Of a stretch of 64,000 nucleotides of DNA, positions 43,862 through 55,054 are shown piece by piece (within the stretch, counting starts at the first letter, position 1; each line of letters opens with the position of its first letter). Location of the stretch: positions 25,443,501 through 25,507,500 of the forward strand of contig JASXTE010000016.1 of assembly GCA_030280995.1 (NCBI GenBank). Direction: 5' to 3'. The notes under the pieces were generated by a model that saw only the letters and a list, made by a program, of their open reading frames with translations, made no database searches and was not told where the DNA came from. A program made the position numbers and the translations under genes. Origin of the DNA: Hemileia vastatrix (lineage: Eukaryota; Basidiomycota; Pucciniomycetes; Pucciniales; Zaghouaniaceae).

Positions 43862-45030
43862 TTGGATGAAATACCTCCTAGCCTAAGGAAAAAACTCCAT
43901 CCTAATTCTCCCACAAAGAGAAAAGATATAAACTATAATATCTTAACTTTACTAAGTATGAATATTATTGAAAAAGTGGATGTTACACCCAAATATTGTG
44001 TCATCTCTACAGTTTTAATTTCTTTTGAGAAAGATAAAGCTAGACTTTGTGGAGATTATAGAGCTTTGAATACTTATACTGTGGATGATATTTACCCATT
44101 ACCCAGAATTAGCTCTATACTTGCTACCTTACAAGGTGCTTAATTCATCAGCTGTCTGGATGGTAATAAAGGTTATCATCAAATACCTGTAGAACAGTCT
44201 TCCCAAAATTATTTTCTAATCGCAACAAATATTGGAATTTACAAATATGTTAGGATTCCTTTTGGCCCTAAAAATGCCCCTTCTGTATTCCAAAAAGTGA
44301 TGGATAACACATTTAATCAGGAAATAATTGAAGGTTGGTTAATGGTTTACATTGATGACATCATAGTTTTTCTAAAACTTTTGATGAAAATTTAAAACAC
44401 TTGAATAAAATATTCCAGAAAATGGATGAAATTAACATGATTTTATCCTTAAAAAAGTGTAAATTTTGATTTCAATAATGAAAAGTCCTGGGTCATGTTT
44501 TGTCTGGCTTACAGATCTGTGTAGACAAAGGAAAAGTTGCTGCTATCCAAAATGAGTCATCACCAACTTCTGTAAAAGAAATACAAAGTTTCTTGGGAAT
44601 GTGTGGCTACTATCACCACACAATATGGGGGGCGGACTTGCTAGCAAGTCCGCAACCTTGGACCCAAACTCACCATAGATTGAACACACATTGAGCTATT
44701 GATAAAGGAACCATACAATCAGGGATGAACACCACTCAGCAGAACAGTTTTAGGTGGGTGTTCAAGTAGAGTTCAGTATGGGTTCAGTCTGAGTTCAGTC
44801 TGAGTTCCATCTGAGTTCCATCTGAGTTCAGGTTGAGGACTTGCTAGCAAGTCCACCCCCTATATTGCGTAGTGTATAGACAATATATAAAAATTATCAA
44901 GTCATAGCCTTACCACTTACCAAACTAACAAGAAAAGATGTGGCTTATATATGGAATGAAGATGCCCAAAAATCTTTTGATACCTTAAAGAAGTGTTTAA
45001 TGACAGCACCAATCCTTGCCCTTACAGATT
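43862..45030 (+). pseudogene. Element F: reverse transcriptase, split by a small transposon
   Basis: Encodes KYCVISTVLISFEKDKARLC, GDYRALNTYTVDDIYPLPRI, then LDGNKGYHQIPVEQSSQNYF and YVRIPFGPKNAPSVFQKVMD. The catalytic box MVYIDDIIVF is intact at about 44345. A one-base loss near 44373 and stops at 44141-44143 and about 44470 follow. The coding sequence is interrupted at 44613 by a 261-bp transposon and resumes at 44878 (YIKNYQVIALPLTKLTRKD). Same arrangement as A. Confidence 0.9.
44614..44874. mobile_element. CACTA-like non-autonomous transposon (261 bp) with TAT duplications
   Basis: The left end reads CACCACACAATATGGGGGG and the right end, inverted, CACTACGCAATATAGGGGG. Both continue into the palindrome GGACTTGCTAGCAAGTCC, giving 38-bp terminal inverted repeats. 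TAT is duplicated at 44611-44613 and 44875-44877. CACTA-type ends and 3-bp duplications are the hallmark of the CACTA (EnSpm/CMC) superfamily. Sub-terminal short repeats GAGTTCAGTCT and GAGTTCCATCT (about 44767-44832) also fit. There is no coding sequence, so it would need a transposase from elsewhere. Confidence 0.85.
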
Positions 45031-45500
45031 TTAATAATAATTTTGTATTTATACAAGTGAAAGTTTTATTGGACTTGGAGCTGCTCTTCATCAAAAACTA
45101 ATTATGAATGAAAAAGTTTCAGAAGTATTAATTTTTTATCTTTCAAGAACCTTAAGAAAAAGTGAATTGAAATATGGTTCCACCAAATTGGAGTGCTTAT
45201 CAGTTGTATGGGCTTTAGAAAAGCTTCATTACTACTTAGATGATTAAAAATTTGAAGTCGTTACTGATTGAAGTGCTGTGAAATCCCTCTTAAACTTAAA
45301 AACACCAAATAGACATATGTTTAGATGGAAACTAGCTGTTCAAGAATACAGAGGTATAATGACTATTATTCACAGGACTCAAAATGTTTTTTCAAATGTT
45401 GATATGTTGTCCAGATTGCCTCTTCCAAATGATGTATCCAATCAAAAATATGTACCTGAAGATGATACAGTGCATATACATGGTATATACATTGTCAATA
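45031..45500 (+). pseudogene. Element F: RNase H
   Basis: Encodes, in broken frames, SFIGLGAALHQKLIMNEKVS, then LEKLHYYLDD, MKSLLNLKTPNRHMFRWKLA and VQEYRGIMTIIHRTQNVFSN. Stops at about 45247, 45270 and 45502-45504 and a one-base loss near 45050 are visible. Homologous to A at 2265-2640. Confidence 0.87.
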
Positions 45501-47083
45501 TGTAAGAGGAACTGTTACAATTAATTCTGGATTCAAATTAGAAAGATTCCAATTTTAATAAATTGGTTACAATCTTGAATGATCCAAAGAATGCTTCTAT
45601 CCAAGTATTGATAAAAACTCTTCCTCAAATGTACCAGAGTGCTTTGAGTAAAGGAAAGTTTTCCATTGAGGATGGTTATACTTACTACCGCAGAAAACTG
45701 ACCAATGTCATTGTTATTCTTCCTTCTATGAAAAAAACCATCTTAAAACTATGTCATGATGACATATTAGTAGGACATTTTGATCTTGAAAAAACCATTA
45801 TCAGAATTAAAAACACTGCTTTGTGGGCTAATATGTCTGAAGACACTAAATTGTAAGTTGATTCTTGTGAATCTTGTCAGAAATCCAAGAGATTGACAGG
45901 TAAGAGAGCAAGATTGTTACAACATATTGAAGCACCTGATGGTTCTTGAAAAATATTTAACATGGATTTTGTCACTGGTTTTCCTGTATCAGGTAAAGAC
46001 AATTATAACTCTTGTTGGGTAATAGTGGATAGATTCACCAAAATTTGTAAATTTATTCCAACCCACAAAGATGTATCCACCAAAGAATTAGATTTCTTAT
46101 GGTGGTCTTACATGTTTAATATTGTTGGATTTCCAAAAGCCATTATCTCTGATAGAGATCCAAAATTTACATCTGAGCTTTGGACCTCTTTTATTGATAT
46201 TTGTGGCTATGAGTTGAAATTGTCTACAGCTCACCATCCTCAGACTGATGGTTTAGCTGAAAGAATGATTCAAGCTCTTAAAGATATGATTAGAAGGTAT
46301 TGTGCCTTTGGATTAGAATATAAAGACAATGACAGATTTACTCATGACTGGGTCACTCTATTGCCTGGTCTTGAATTTGCATATAATAGCACTGTTCATT
46401 CTGTCACTGAGAAAAATCCTTTTGAGCTTTGGTTAGGTTATGTCCCAAACACTCCCGCTTAGATTCTCAATAATAAATTACCTAAGTTGGAACTACACCC
46501 TGGTGTAAAATATTTAATGAAAATGCAAAAGTAATGCAAAAAAAATGCTCAAAGCTGTATTGATAAAGCATTTGAATATGAAAAGAAAAGATGGGATAAA
46601 TTTCATAAGGAATTCACATTTAACAAGGGTGATGAAGTGTTGATATATACTGTCCATTTCAATTTACAAGGCAATATAAAATTCAAAGATCCTTTTGTGG
46701 GACAATTTGTTGTTAAAAAAATGGTTGGAGATAATGCAGTAGCATTTGTATTGTATTCTCATTATGATAGGAAACACCCTGTTTTCCCCATTTCCTTCCT
46801 TAAAACTTATACTTCCAACAGTGACTTATTTTCCAAAAGAAGGGTAAGACCAAAGAAAAAACCACAGGAAGTCATGGAAACTGAAGAAATTGATAAAATT
46901 CTCAATGATAGAGTTATCACTTCTGAAAGAGGTATTGAATATTTATTCAGATATAAAAACAAGTCATCTGAAAATGATGCATGGATACCTGGAAAAGAAA
47001 TTTCAAATCTTCCTACTCTGTTAAAAAAGTATAGTAGGAAAAAATCTCAGCATTTTTTTTATTGTTTTTTTAGAGTGAGGGAG
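45501..47083 (+). pseudogene. Element F: integrase and chromo-like tail
   Basis: The zinc domain reads CHDDILVGHFDLEKTIIRIK then CESCQKSKRLTGKRARL. The DDE core is complete and open in 45962-46462: MDFVTGFPVSGKDNYNSCWV, AIISDRDPKFTSELWTSF and HPQTDGLAERMIQALKDMIR. The later frame 46637-47134 covers DPFVGQFVVKKMVGDNAVAF and a chromo-like tail with IDKILNDRVITSERGIEYLF. Its own stop is lost, so it reads through the polypurine tract into the LTR to 47134. Stops at 45854-45856, about 45949, 46460-46462 and about 46533 break the rest. Confidence 0.92.
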
Positions 47084-49460
47084 TTTCAGCCAGGCTATCT
47101 CAGGAGCCCAGTAATTTATATAATAAATTACTGAAATAATTTAAGGTAATAAAACTATGTAGTTACAATAAATTATTTTATTAAATAATAAAATTATAAA
47201 TATTTTATGAACAAATAAAATAATCACTATATTTAATTTTATTATTAAATAAGTTTTAATACATAAACAAATATTATATTCTATAAAAACATGGCACATT
47301 TCTATGTATTTAATATTTCTAAAACATTAATTAAATTAAATATAATATTATAAGCTTAATTATATTTAACTTATAATGGAATTAAAATTAATTTAATATA
47401 ACTTAGATATTAAATCCAACTCATGATATAATTTATCCATAAATATTGGGTGCTTTTTTGACCCTTAAATGTGTCAATAGAATTAGTAAATAATTTAAAA
47501 TACATCTTTAATATATTGATATTAAATTCTCACTTTAAATAAGTTACAATTAAATTAATTATTTTTTTCAAGTAAATTAATTACTGAAAGTAGTTAAAAC
47601 AATTAATTAATTTCTCTTTATAATTGAAATAAATTGATTACATATATTTTTGTTTGAAAATAATTCTAGTTGTTTTAATTAAAACCTTTACATCTTATTA
47701 TAATACTTGTTTAGGATATTTTTTCTCACAATTGTCATGGACTCATACTTATTTAGTTATTCATTAGATTAATTACTTGTTTGGAGCTTTAAGACAGGAA
47801 AATTTTTAAGTTATTCACAGGTTTAATTTGTTGTTTCATTTTTTCCCTCAACGTGTATGTTTTAATTAAGTTCTTTTGGTCTTTTTGTTTCTTATACTAT
47901 TATTTTTGTATATACATTGGAAGCACCTCAGAAGTATCCTTGCCTATAAAAAGATCTTGTAATTCCTCTTTGTTATCTATCATTTAATTTACACTCACAC
48001 TTTATTATATTTTAAATATCATACAAATTAATATTTTTTATTAGACTGCATTTGTCAGCCAGGCTATTCCAGGAGTCCAGTAAATGATATTTTACTTATA
48101 AAACCTGAAAGAGTGGGTAAGAATTGTATTTAATCAATATAAATTAATATTTTATTGAATAATAAAATTATATAAGTATTTTATTATATACAAGTGTTAT
48201 ATTAATTTATTGGTTATATAAATTTTTATATACATTTAAATTGAGCATAATATAATATATTCTACAAATAATGACGCATTTTTATGTTATTTAATAATTA
48301 TAAATTTATATTTAATTAATTGAAAAAACATATATTATAATTATAAGTGTAAAATTGACTTATAATATATGTAAATTAATTATTTAAATTTATATATTAA
48401 ATAACACCTTTCATATAATACTAAACAATAATTAATGACGCTTCTTTTGACCCTTAATTGTGTCAGGAAAAACCAATTAATTAATTTATACTAAATTGAG
48501 ATTAATTACATGTTTTGTTGCGTCAAAGTATTTTTTGTTTCACTTAAAATATCCTTAAATCAGACTGTACCATCTGTTTGGAATTATTTTTCTCATAGTT
48601 CCTATGTTCCAATCTTGTTTAGTTATTCACCATTTTTACTTACTGATTTGGGAATTAATGGCGGGAAAATTGGATTCTTAATTGGGGTTTTAATTATTTG
48701 TTTCATATTTATCTCTACATTGTTATGTTTCATTTACTCTTTGATATATTTATTTTATTCTATTCTAATTATTGTATTTACAAATACAGTGGCGCTTCAG
48801 AGGACCCATTGCCTATAAAAGGGCCTTGGATAATCCCCTGTAGCATCATCACTTATTATACACTCCACAAATTAAATAAAATTTTATTACGTTTATATTC
48901 TTTTTTATTAGTTATACAATTCTAATTAAAATTCTATATAACAATTTAAAGGTTGTTTAAGTCTGATAGTAATTAAAAGTGTTTGCCGCACAGAACCCTT
49001 ACCTTAAATAATATTATTATTAATAAAGCCTAAGTTTTTGTCATCTCTCAAGTTACTCTCCGTTTTTTTCCTTTTAAATAAATTAAATATTCTATTATAG
49101 TTTATTTTCTTTTATCTTTTCCCTTGTCCTCCTCCTTTTTTCCTCCTTTCCTCCTCTTTTCCTTACCTTATTCTAGATTACTGACCGACAGCATTTCTAG
49201 TTTAAATTTCAAATAATACTAAGGTTGCTTTAAGTTTATTAATAACAATAATTGATTGCCGCGCATTGAGATATAACTAATTAAAAATATTAAATACCAT
49301 TTAAATCTACTGTAATGTCATTACTCATAAAGTGTGATTGTATTTCTCTCCACAAACTCAATTATATTAAATTTCTATTTTATTACAAACTTCTTCTTTA
49401 TATTTCCCTTCTACTTCATCTTTTGTCCCTATTTTCCTTCATCTTCTAGACAACCTGCCA
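47084..49460 (+). mobile_element. Element F 3' LTR (family 1), split by a younger solo LTR
   Basis: After the polypurine tract GAGTGAGGGAG the LTR starts TTTCAGCCAGGCTATC at 47084 (first G mutated to T). It runs to 48052, is interrupted by the solo LTR 48053-49190 plus its duplication, and resumes at 49196, ending near CTTCTAGACAACCTGCCA at about 49460. The right end is approximate. It is much more diverged from the D LTRs than the solo LTR inside it. Confidence 0.8.
48053..49190 (+). mobile_element. Solo LTR of family 1 (1138 bp) with GCATT duplications
   Basis: Starts TGTCAGCCAGGCTATTCC and ends CTGACCGACA. It is flanked by GCATT at 48048-48052 and 49191-49195. It closely matches both D LTRs in inverted orientation, including the TATA motif at 48822-48833 and the AATAAAGCCTAAG segment near 49022. 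There is no internal region, so it is the product of recombination between the two LTRs of a former full element. Confidence 0.95.
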
Positions 49461-51400
49461 ATATTGGCCAAGACAAGTGACTAAAAATTTCAAGGAAAGC
49501 CAAAAAAAAAACAGCCAATATAATGAAGATAATTGATGGCATCAAATTTTTTTTTGTTAAAAGTGTCCAGCAAAAGCTTGACTGATATTGTGCTGGGTAA
49601 TTTTCAAATTTGCAGTTGGTTGGGTAGATATATATTTAAGATTAATGAATTGTTCCTTATAAAAGCCTCAAGCACAAGTTTGGACGGACTTGTGCTGGAC
49701 ATTTTGGTCATGGACAGTAACTTATTATTTCAAGGAAATCAAACAAAATAGGCTTGAAAATGAAGATATTTGATTGCATCAAATTTTTTTTGGTAAGAGT
49801 GTCCAGCACAAGTTGGGACAAAGTTGTGCTGGACACTCTGCTCATGGACAGTCTCTTATTATTTCAACGAAAGCCAAAAAAAAAAGCCCACTAATGTAGA
49901 TAATTGATTCTATCTAGCTTTTTGGTTAAATGTTGTGGTCTTCCAACATTGGCAGGGGCCTTTGTTGTGTGATTTGGTGCTGTTTGTGCATGTCTTAATT
50001 GACATCTGTTAAGAAATTGGGTATTTTTCTGGTTTTATTCCATGGAAATTGGGTCTGCGGGTATGTGGGTACTATCATTGGATAGCCCTGGTTTTTCTCT
50101 ATATTTTATGTCTTGTAGACATTTTTCATATTCTGAGTTTTAAGGGGTCATTTCCTCATTTTTCATTTATAAAAGATTGCTGTTTAATTTTGTTTTTCGT
50201 GTTTTACGGGCTAACCTTAAGTCTTAGGTTTAAGTGCTTAGTACCATTGGATAGAGCTAATTTTTCTCTATATTTCATGTCTTAATGTTGTTATAGTGAA
50301 ATTCTGTGTTTTAAAGGTTTTAGTAGTTGTATCTAATTTTTCTAAGTAGATTAGTGGTTTTTGTTGGTTTTCTGGCTTCAGGGAGGCCGGGCCGCTTCAG
50401 GCGGCATCTCCGACGTTGGGCGGCCTGCCTGCCTCTGTTTTAGGAGGTTGGGGAGTGCTTCAGGAGGGTTTTTTATGCAATTTGGCGGGTACAGGCGCCA
50501 GATTGGTGGGTGCGCATGGGCTCTTAGTTAGTGGTCTGTGTGTACATAGTGAATAAGACAGTTTGGGGCAACCTTAATCATCATACAACCATCCAGAGGT
50601 GATCTCATTGTTACTCACTCAGTTTTCACTGTTTTCTAGCCACAATTAGCTGTGTTTGTTGCAAGTAAGTTCTTCATTTAACTTAACTTTGGCAACTGTT
50701 TTCTCTGTTATAGTCTTGCAAGCTATAGCAAGTATTATTGCTGTCTCTGGTGTGGATTTGCAGCCTACATCAAGTATCTTTGCTGTCTCTGGTGTGGACT
50801 TTGTTCTACATTTCAGTTCTTTGGTCTGGTAGTCTATCTGGGGACTACTTTCTTGGCTCATCAAGCAGTCAAGTGTGTTAAACAGGAGCTTTAGAAAAAC
50901 AGGAACCAACTTACTCTAGCAAGTAAATCTCACTCTATTTTTCTAAAGGGACAGGGGATTTTCTCTCTGGTTTTTCTCCAACTCCCTTGGTCAAGGCCTA
51001 TAGCTAGTACTATAGGATTGTCTACAATGTGTCTAGCACAATTTTGGCCAAACTTGTGCTGGACACTTTTCCAAAATGAATTTGGTAGGGTGCATGTTTA
51101 TTTAATAGAAGTGAGGTGTTCCTCATAAAGGTGTCCAACACACTGAACTTGTGCTGCACAATTTTACCAAAGACATTAGATAGCATCAATTATCTTCATT
51201 ATGTGGGCTCTTTTTTTGGATTTCCTTGATATAATAAGATACTTTCCATGGCCAAATTGTGCTGGACACTTTTATAAATTTAAGTTGGTAAGGTGCAGGT
51301 TTTATTAAGAGATGTGAGGTTTTCCTCATAAAATTGTCCAGAACAAGTTTGACTGAACTTGTGCCGAACACTTTACTCAAAACAGTTTGATGTAATCAGT
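49461..51400. repeat. Array of hairpin motifs, split by a solo LTR
   Basis: At least seven copies of a dyad with arms AGTGTCCAGCACAAGT and ACTTGTGCTGGACACT, joined by a short loop, occur at about 49561, 49667, 49798, 51029, 51130, 51251 (half) and 51334. Two kinds of 60-100 base spacer alternate. One spacer (for example 49842-49915) reappears inverted at 51165-51235, so the whole array has a larger inverted order. Removing the LTR at 49934-51026 restores a normal motif at the join. Non-coding; possibly a cluster of small inverted-repeat transposons. Confidence 0.8.
49934..51026 (+). mobile_element. Solo LTR of family 2 (about 1093 bp)
   Basis: Starts TGTGGTCTTCCAACATTGGC and ends GGATTGTCTACA, matching the E LTR. 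ATGT (or AATGT) flanks both sides (49929-49933 and 51026-51030). Joining the flanks rebuilds the hairpin motif GTGTCTAGCACA. ORFs inside recur in the E LTR and are not genes. Confidence 0.9.
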
Positions 51401-52759
51401 TGTCTACATATTCCTTACCATTAGTTTTTGTTAAAGAGGAAACCTTTAGCTATTTGTAGTTATTTTGAGTATATCATTAGTAGTTAATATTTCCATTTTA
51501 AGTTAAAAGAGTACTATATTTTTCGTGATTACTATTAATTTATTTCCCTCACTATTTATAAGATATTGGTTATAATTTTTATAATACCTATTCCTAATAT
51601 TCCTATTTGATTTGATTTTATTTTTAGTCTGATTATAAGGTTTTTACTATTTTAACAACCAAGCTTTACATACATGTAGAAAATACCCTGATTAATCCTG
51701 CTATATTTTTTGACTGTTCCTATTCAATAATAGCTCAATTTAGAAAAATCTATCCATTATCTATTTTCTTTTTCAACTTAGTTATCTTGGTGGAACATGT
51801 TTATCAATTGTTATTGAATGATGTTTACAGTATGGAACCTTGTACAAATCTGTAAAATACTTTTAAATAATTGTCACTTTAGTACTTGTTTATTGGATTT
51901 TATGAGGCAATAATTTCAAGACATTTTATACTTTATTCATATGTTAAGATTCTTAAGTGTTTTTATTTCTGATTTATTATATAAATTTAACTTAAACTAA
52001 GTTTAGACTAGGTTTGTGCCAGGGGGTGCCAGCGCAGCCCAAACAAGCTCCTATCATAGAATAAATTAATTTTTTTAATGATTTTATATAATACTATTTA
52101 TTGTTAACTTTTTCATCCCCTTTTTTTAAATTATCTTTTTCCTTTTTTTTATCGCCCTTTTTTATAGCACATAAATATGTCCAAATTTCCAATAATAGAC
52201 CCCTTTGTCATATTACATGATGTCAATATTTACAAATCAATTTAAATATTTAAATTAGTTAAATTTATATTCTCAACTATTTACCCTTTGCAATTTTCAA
52301 ATTTTGAATTGTACATTTTTTTTGTTTGTCATACTTCAAAGCCCCCAATGTTTATGTCTAGTTACTTCCCTTTTCCTTTTATCCCCATTATTATAATCAG
52401 ACTATTTTCCAATATTCTTGCTAGCTTGATCCCATTGTAAAAGATCCCCAATCAAAAACCTGCTTCTAGTAATATATGAACCCTCTTGTTTTGTACCACA
52501 TTTCTCAATTCATTTATTTATCTCAACTGTACTACTATTATCTTTTGGTTATCACATTTATCTGTGTTAGTACAGCTTGAAAATTCTAATAGTAATATAT
52601 ATTTTTTATCTCTTTATTACCTTGATATAAGATTTTTTTATTTTATTCAAGTAATAAGTCATATAAATGCCTTGTGATAAACATACACCTCCTTTATGTG
52701 AGATCTATTACTTTATCTCTTGTATCTACTTAGAATAACTTTTATTTTCCATTAATATA
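51401..52759. other. Intergenic AT-rich region without recognisable genes
   Basis: No LTR, terminal repeat or supported ORF. A short GC-richer patch (about 52005-52050, TGCCAGGGGGTGCCAGCGCA) stands out but has no second copy in the window. ORF 52486-52677 has no features that support it. Confidence 0.6.
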
Positions 52760-55054
52760 CTTGATACATTAGCACCAAGTAGTTATTTCAAAAAATCTCT
52801 TCAGCATCCTCGATTTGAATCCTTCAAACTCAAGAAACAGCCACCTCTAGACGTGTCTTCAAACCCTTCTTCTCTTGCCAACAAAAGGACTGAAATTATT
52901 CAATCTCAATATGGAAAGATACTTGAATTTTCTAAAGGCAAAACTGAAGAACTACTGTCAACTCTTAGCCAGAAGCCTTTGCTATCTTATATTTTGAATG
53001 CCTATAACAATGTGCTTCAATACATTGATGACCTAGAAAAATGTAAGAAATTATTTTATATTAAAATCTCTAAACTAAGTAGGATAAATTATTAACCCAT
53101 TCTCTTTAAAACTTATTCAAATTCAGATTATGAAAATGGTATCATTCCTCCTGATGATTTCTTTATCATCATAGAAGATGATGATAATGAATTAGCTGAT
53201 GGTGAAGGCCTTGCATAAACATCTTGAGGGGGAGATAAGGCTATTCTTTAATTTTCAAAAAGAATGAGACTTTCAAGGTGCTATTGTGTTTTCAGTGCTA
53301 CTAAAACTTATCCTGCCAATGATTCCTCTTACACAACATCTCAAAAATCTAAACAAACTAGCCAAAATGTGTCAAAATGGTATATCATTTCTTTCATGAG
53401 TAATATAGGGAACCATTTTATATTATTCTTTAAAGCTATCTCTAAATTTTTTACTTTATTATTTATTATTTCTTATCTTTTTCTTATCCTTTAATCAAGC
53501 TTTAAAAACCACAATCACTCCAAAGCTTCAACTAATATCAAATCTTGCTCTAATGAAGAAGAGGTAGAAGATGATGATGATGATGAAATTTTAAAATATG
53601 AAGCTTCTCTAACTCAAAAAGATGATGAACCTCCTTCTGATGATGAGGTTGAGAAAAAATCCAATGAAAAAATTGATCCACCTAGCCAGCCACACAAAAA
53701 TACTTCAAGTTCAAAGAAACAGCTTCTAATTTCCATATCTTCAAAATCTAAAATCAAAATTTTGAAAAACGTACGGTCTCTATCATCTTCAATAAAAATT
53801 ACTAATAACTCCCTTCCTTATACTCCAAAAATGATTAGAAACTCAAAATTACAGAAGCAAATAGCTGAAATTCATGAATTTTTTGAAGGTAGAATCAATT
53901 GTAAGAAGGTACTTAGGGCATGGCCAGAAATCAATCAGTTATTCAAAATTTGTTTGTCTGTTTCTCTTGAAAAGCCACAGGAAATTTTACACAAATTCAA
54001 TTCTCTATGTATGAAATCTGCTAATGACAAAATGCTTACAAAAATTAATGAACTCTGCATGTATCACTTACTTGAAGTTTGTTAATTCATTTTATGATAA
54101 CTAATTGTTTTGCTATTTTTTTAGCTTTGGATTTTCTAAATGTTGACCTTTGCAAATCTGGGTGGTCAATAATTTGAACTTTTAAAATTTGGATAAATTT
54201 CGCAATGCTGAAGAGCTAAACTCAAATAATCTTTCTCTGTTTAAGAAGAGTGATCACCCTGAATCATCAATGATACACATTCTATCAACACTAGTTATCC
54301 CAAGTGCTCACAAGTGTTCCTTTTGGGAATCTGTTGTTGAATCATCTCTTTATCTTTCTTCTCAAGAGTTTACCCTTCCTGCTGAAGAATCCAACTTCAA
54401 TCCAGATTTTCCAATTGAATGTGCCCTACATATTCTAGCCCGCCTTACACATCTGAAGAGTAAAGTTCCCAATATGTTTGACAGCTCAACATCACATTTA
54501 ATTGCTGCAAATTTTTCAATGACTCCTCTGTGCCAATTTGGAAACATAATAATTGACATCATGATTTCAATAATTATTTTAAAATCTAGGGATTCTGCTG
54601 CAAATATATCTCAAGCTCAAAGAAAGAAATGAAGATTTTCAAGGAATAAAAAAACAACAGATATGCAGCAATTCAATGAGTCTCATAATGATTCTATTCA
54701 GAAGATGAATCAAAAATATGCACACAAAAATATTAATCATTTACTTTTTACTTGGTTGATGGTGTTCATTGTTTATTTCTTTCCTAACAGGACTACCGGC
54801 TTGTGTCAGATTCAGACTGTTTAGAATTCATAATACAACTAGGCCTCCTTAAAAAATACAGTTATAATAATAATACAGGTGGTGAAAAAATCTGGAAACA
54901 CCTTAATTTTTATATCTTTAATATTACCAATTCCTTAATAGATAATTCTGGGCCTATGCCACTTAATTTTAATACTCTTACCCTTAGCCTTATTGCTAAA
55001 GCAATAGCAGCTGATTTTCTTGATTATTGGAATCTTATTAAGCCAAATTCTTAA
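52760..55054 (+). pseudogene. Unrecognised multi-part gene, decayed
   Basis: Coding-like segments on one strand: FESFKLKKQPPLDVSSNP to DDLEKCKKLFYIKISKL (52780-53095), then across one TAA YENGIIPPDDFFIIIEDDDN. Then come an acidic, Lys-rich linker (about 53560-53700) and the open part 53762-54085 with IAEIHEFFEGRINCKKVLRA. Candidate introns end with TTTTTTTAG near 54123 and CCTAACAG near 54790. The last parts are 54189-54632 (LSTLVIPSAHKCSFWESVVE) and 54792-55054 (DSDCLEFIIQLGLLKKYSYN to LIKPNS). Stops at 53093-53095, about 53217 and a frame change near 54180 show decay. I do not recognise the family. No transposon domain is visible. Confidence 0.5.

Noticed and set aside
49461..51400. Hairpin array as a CRISPR array
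   Set aside because: Units are dyads of about 40 bases with repeated, not unique, spacers in alternating orientation, in a eukaryotic setting with no associated genes.
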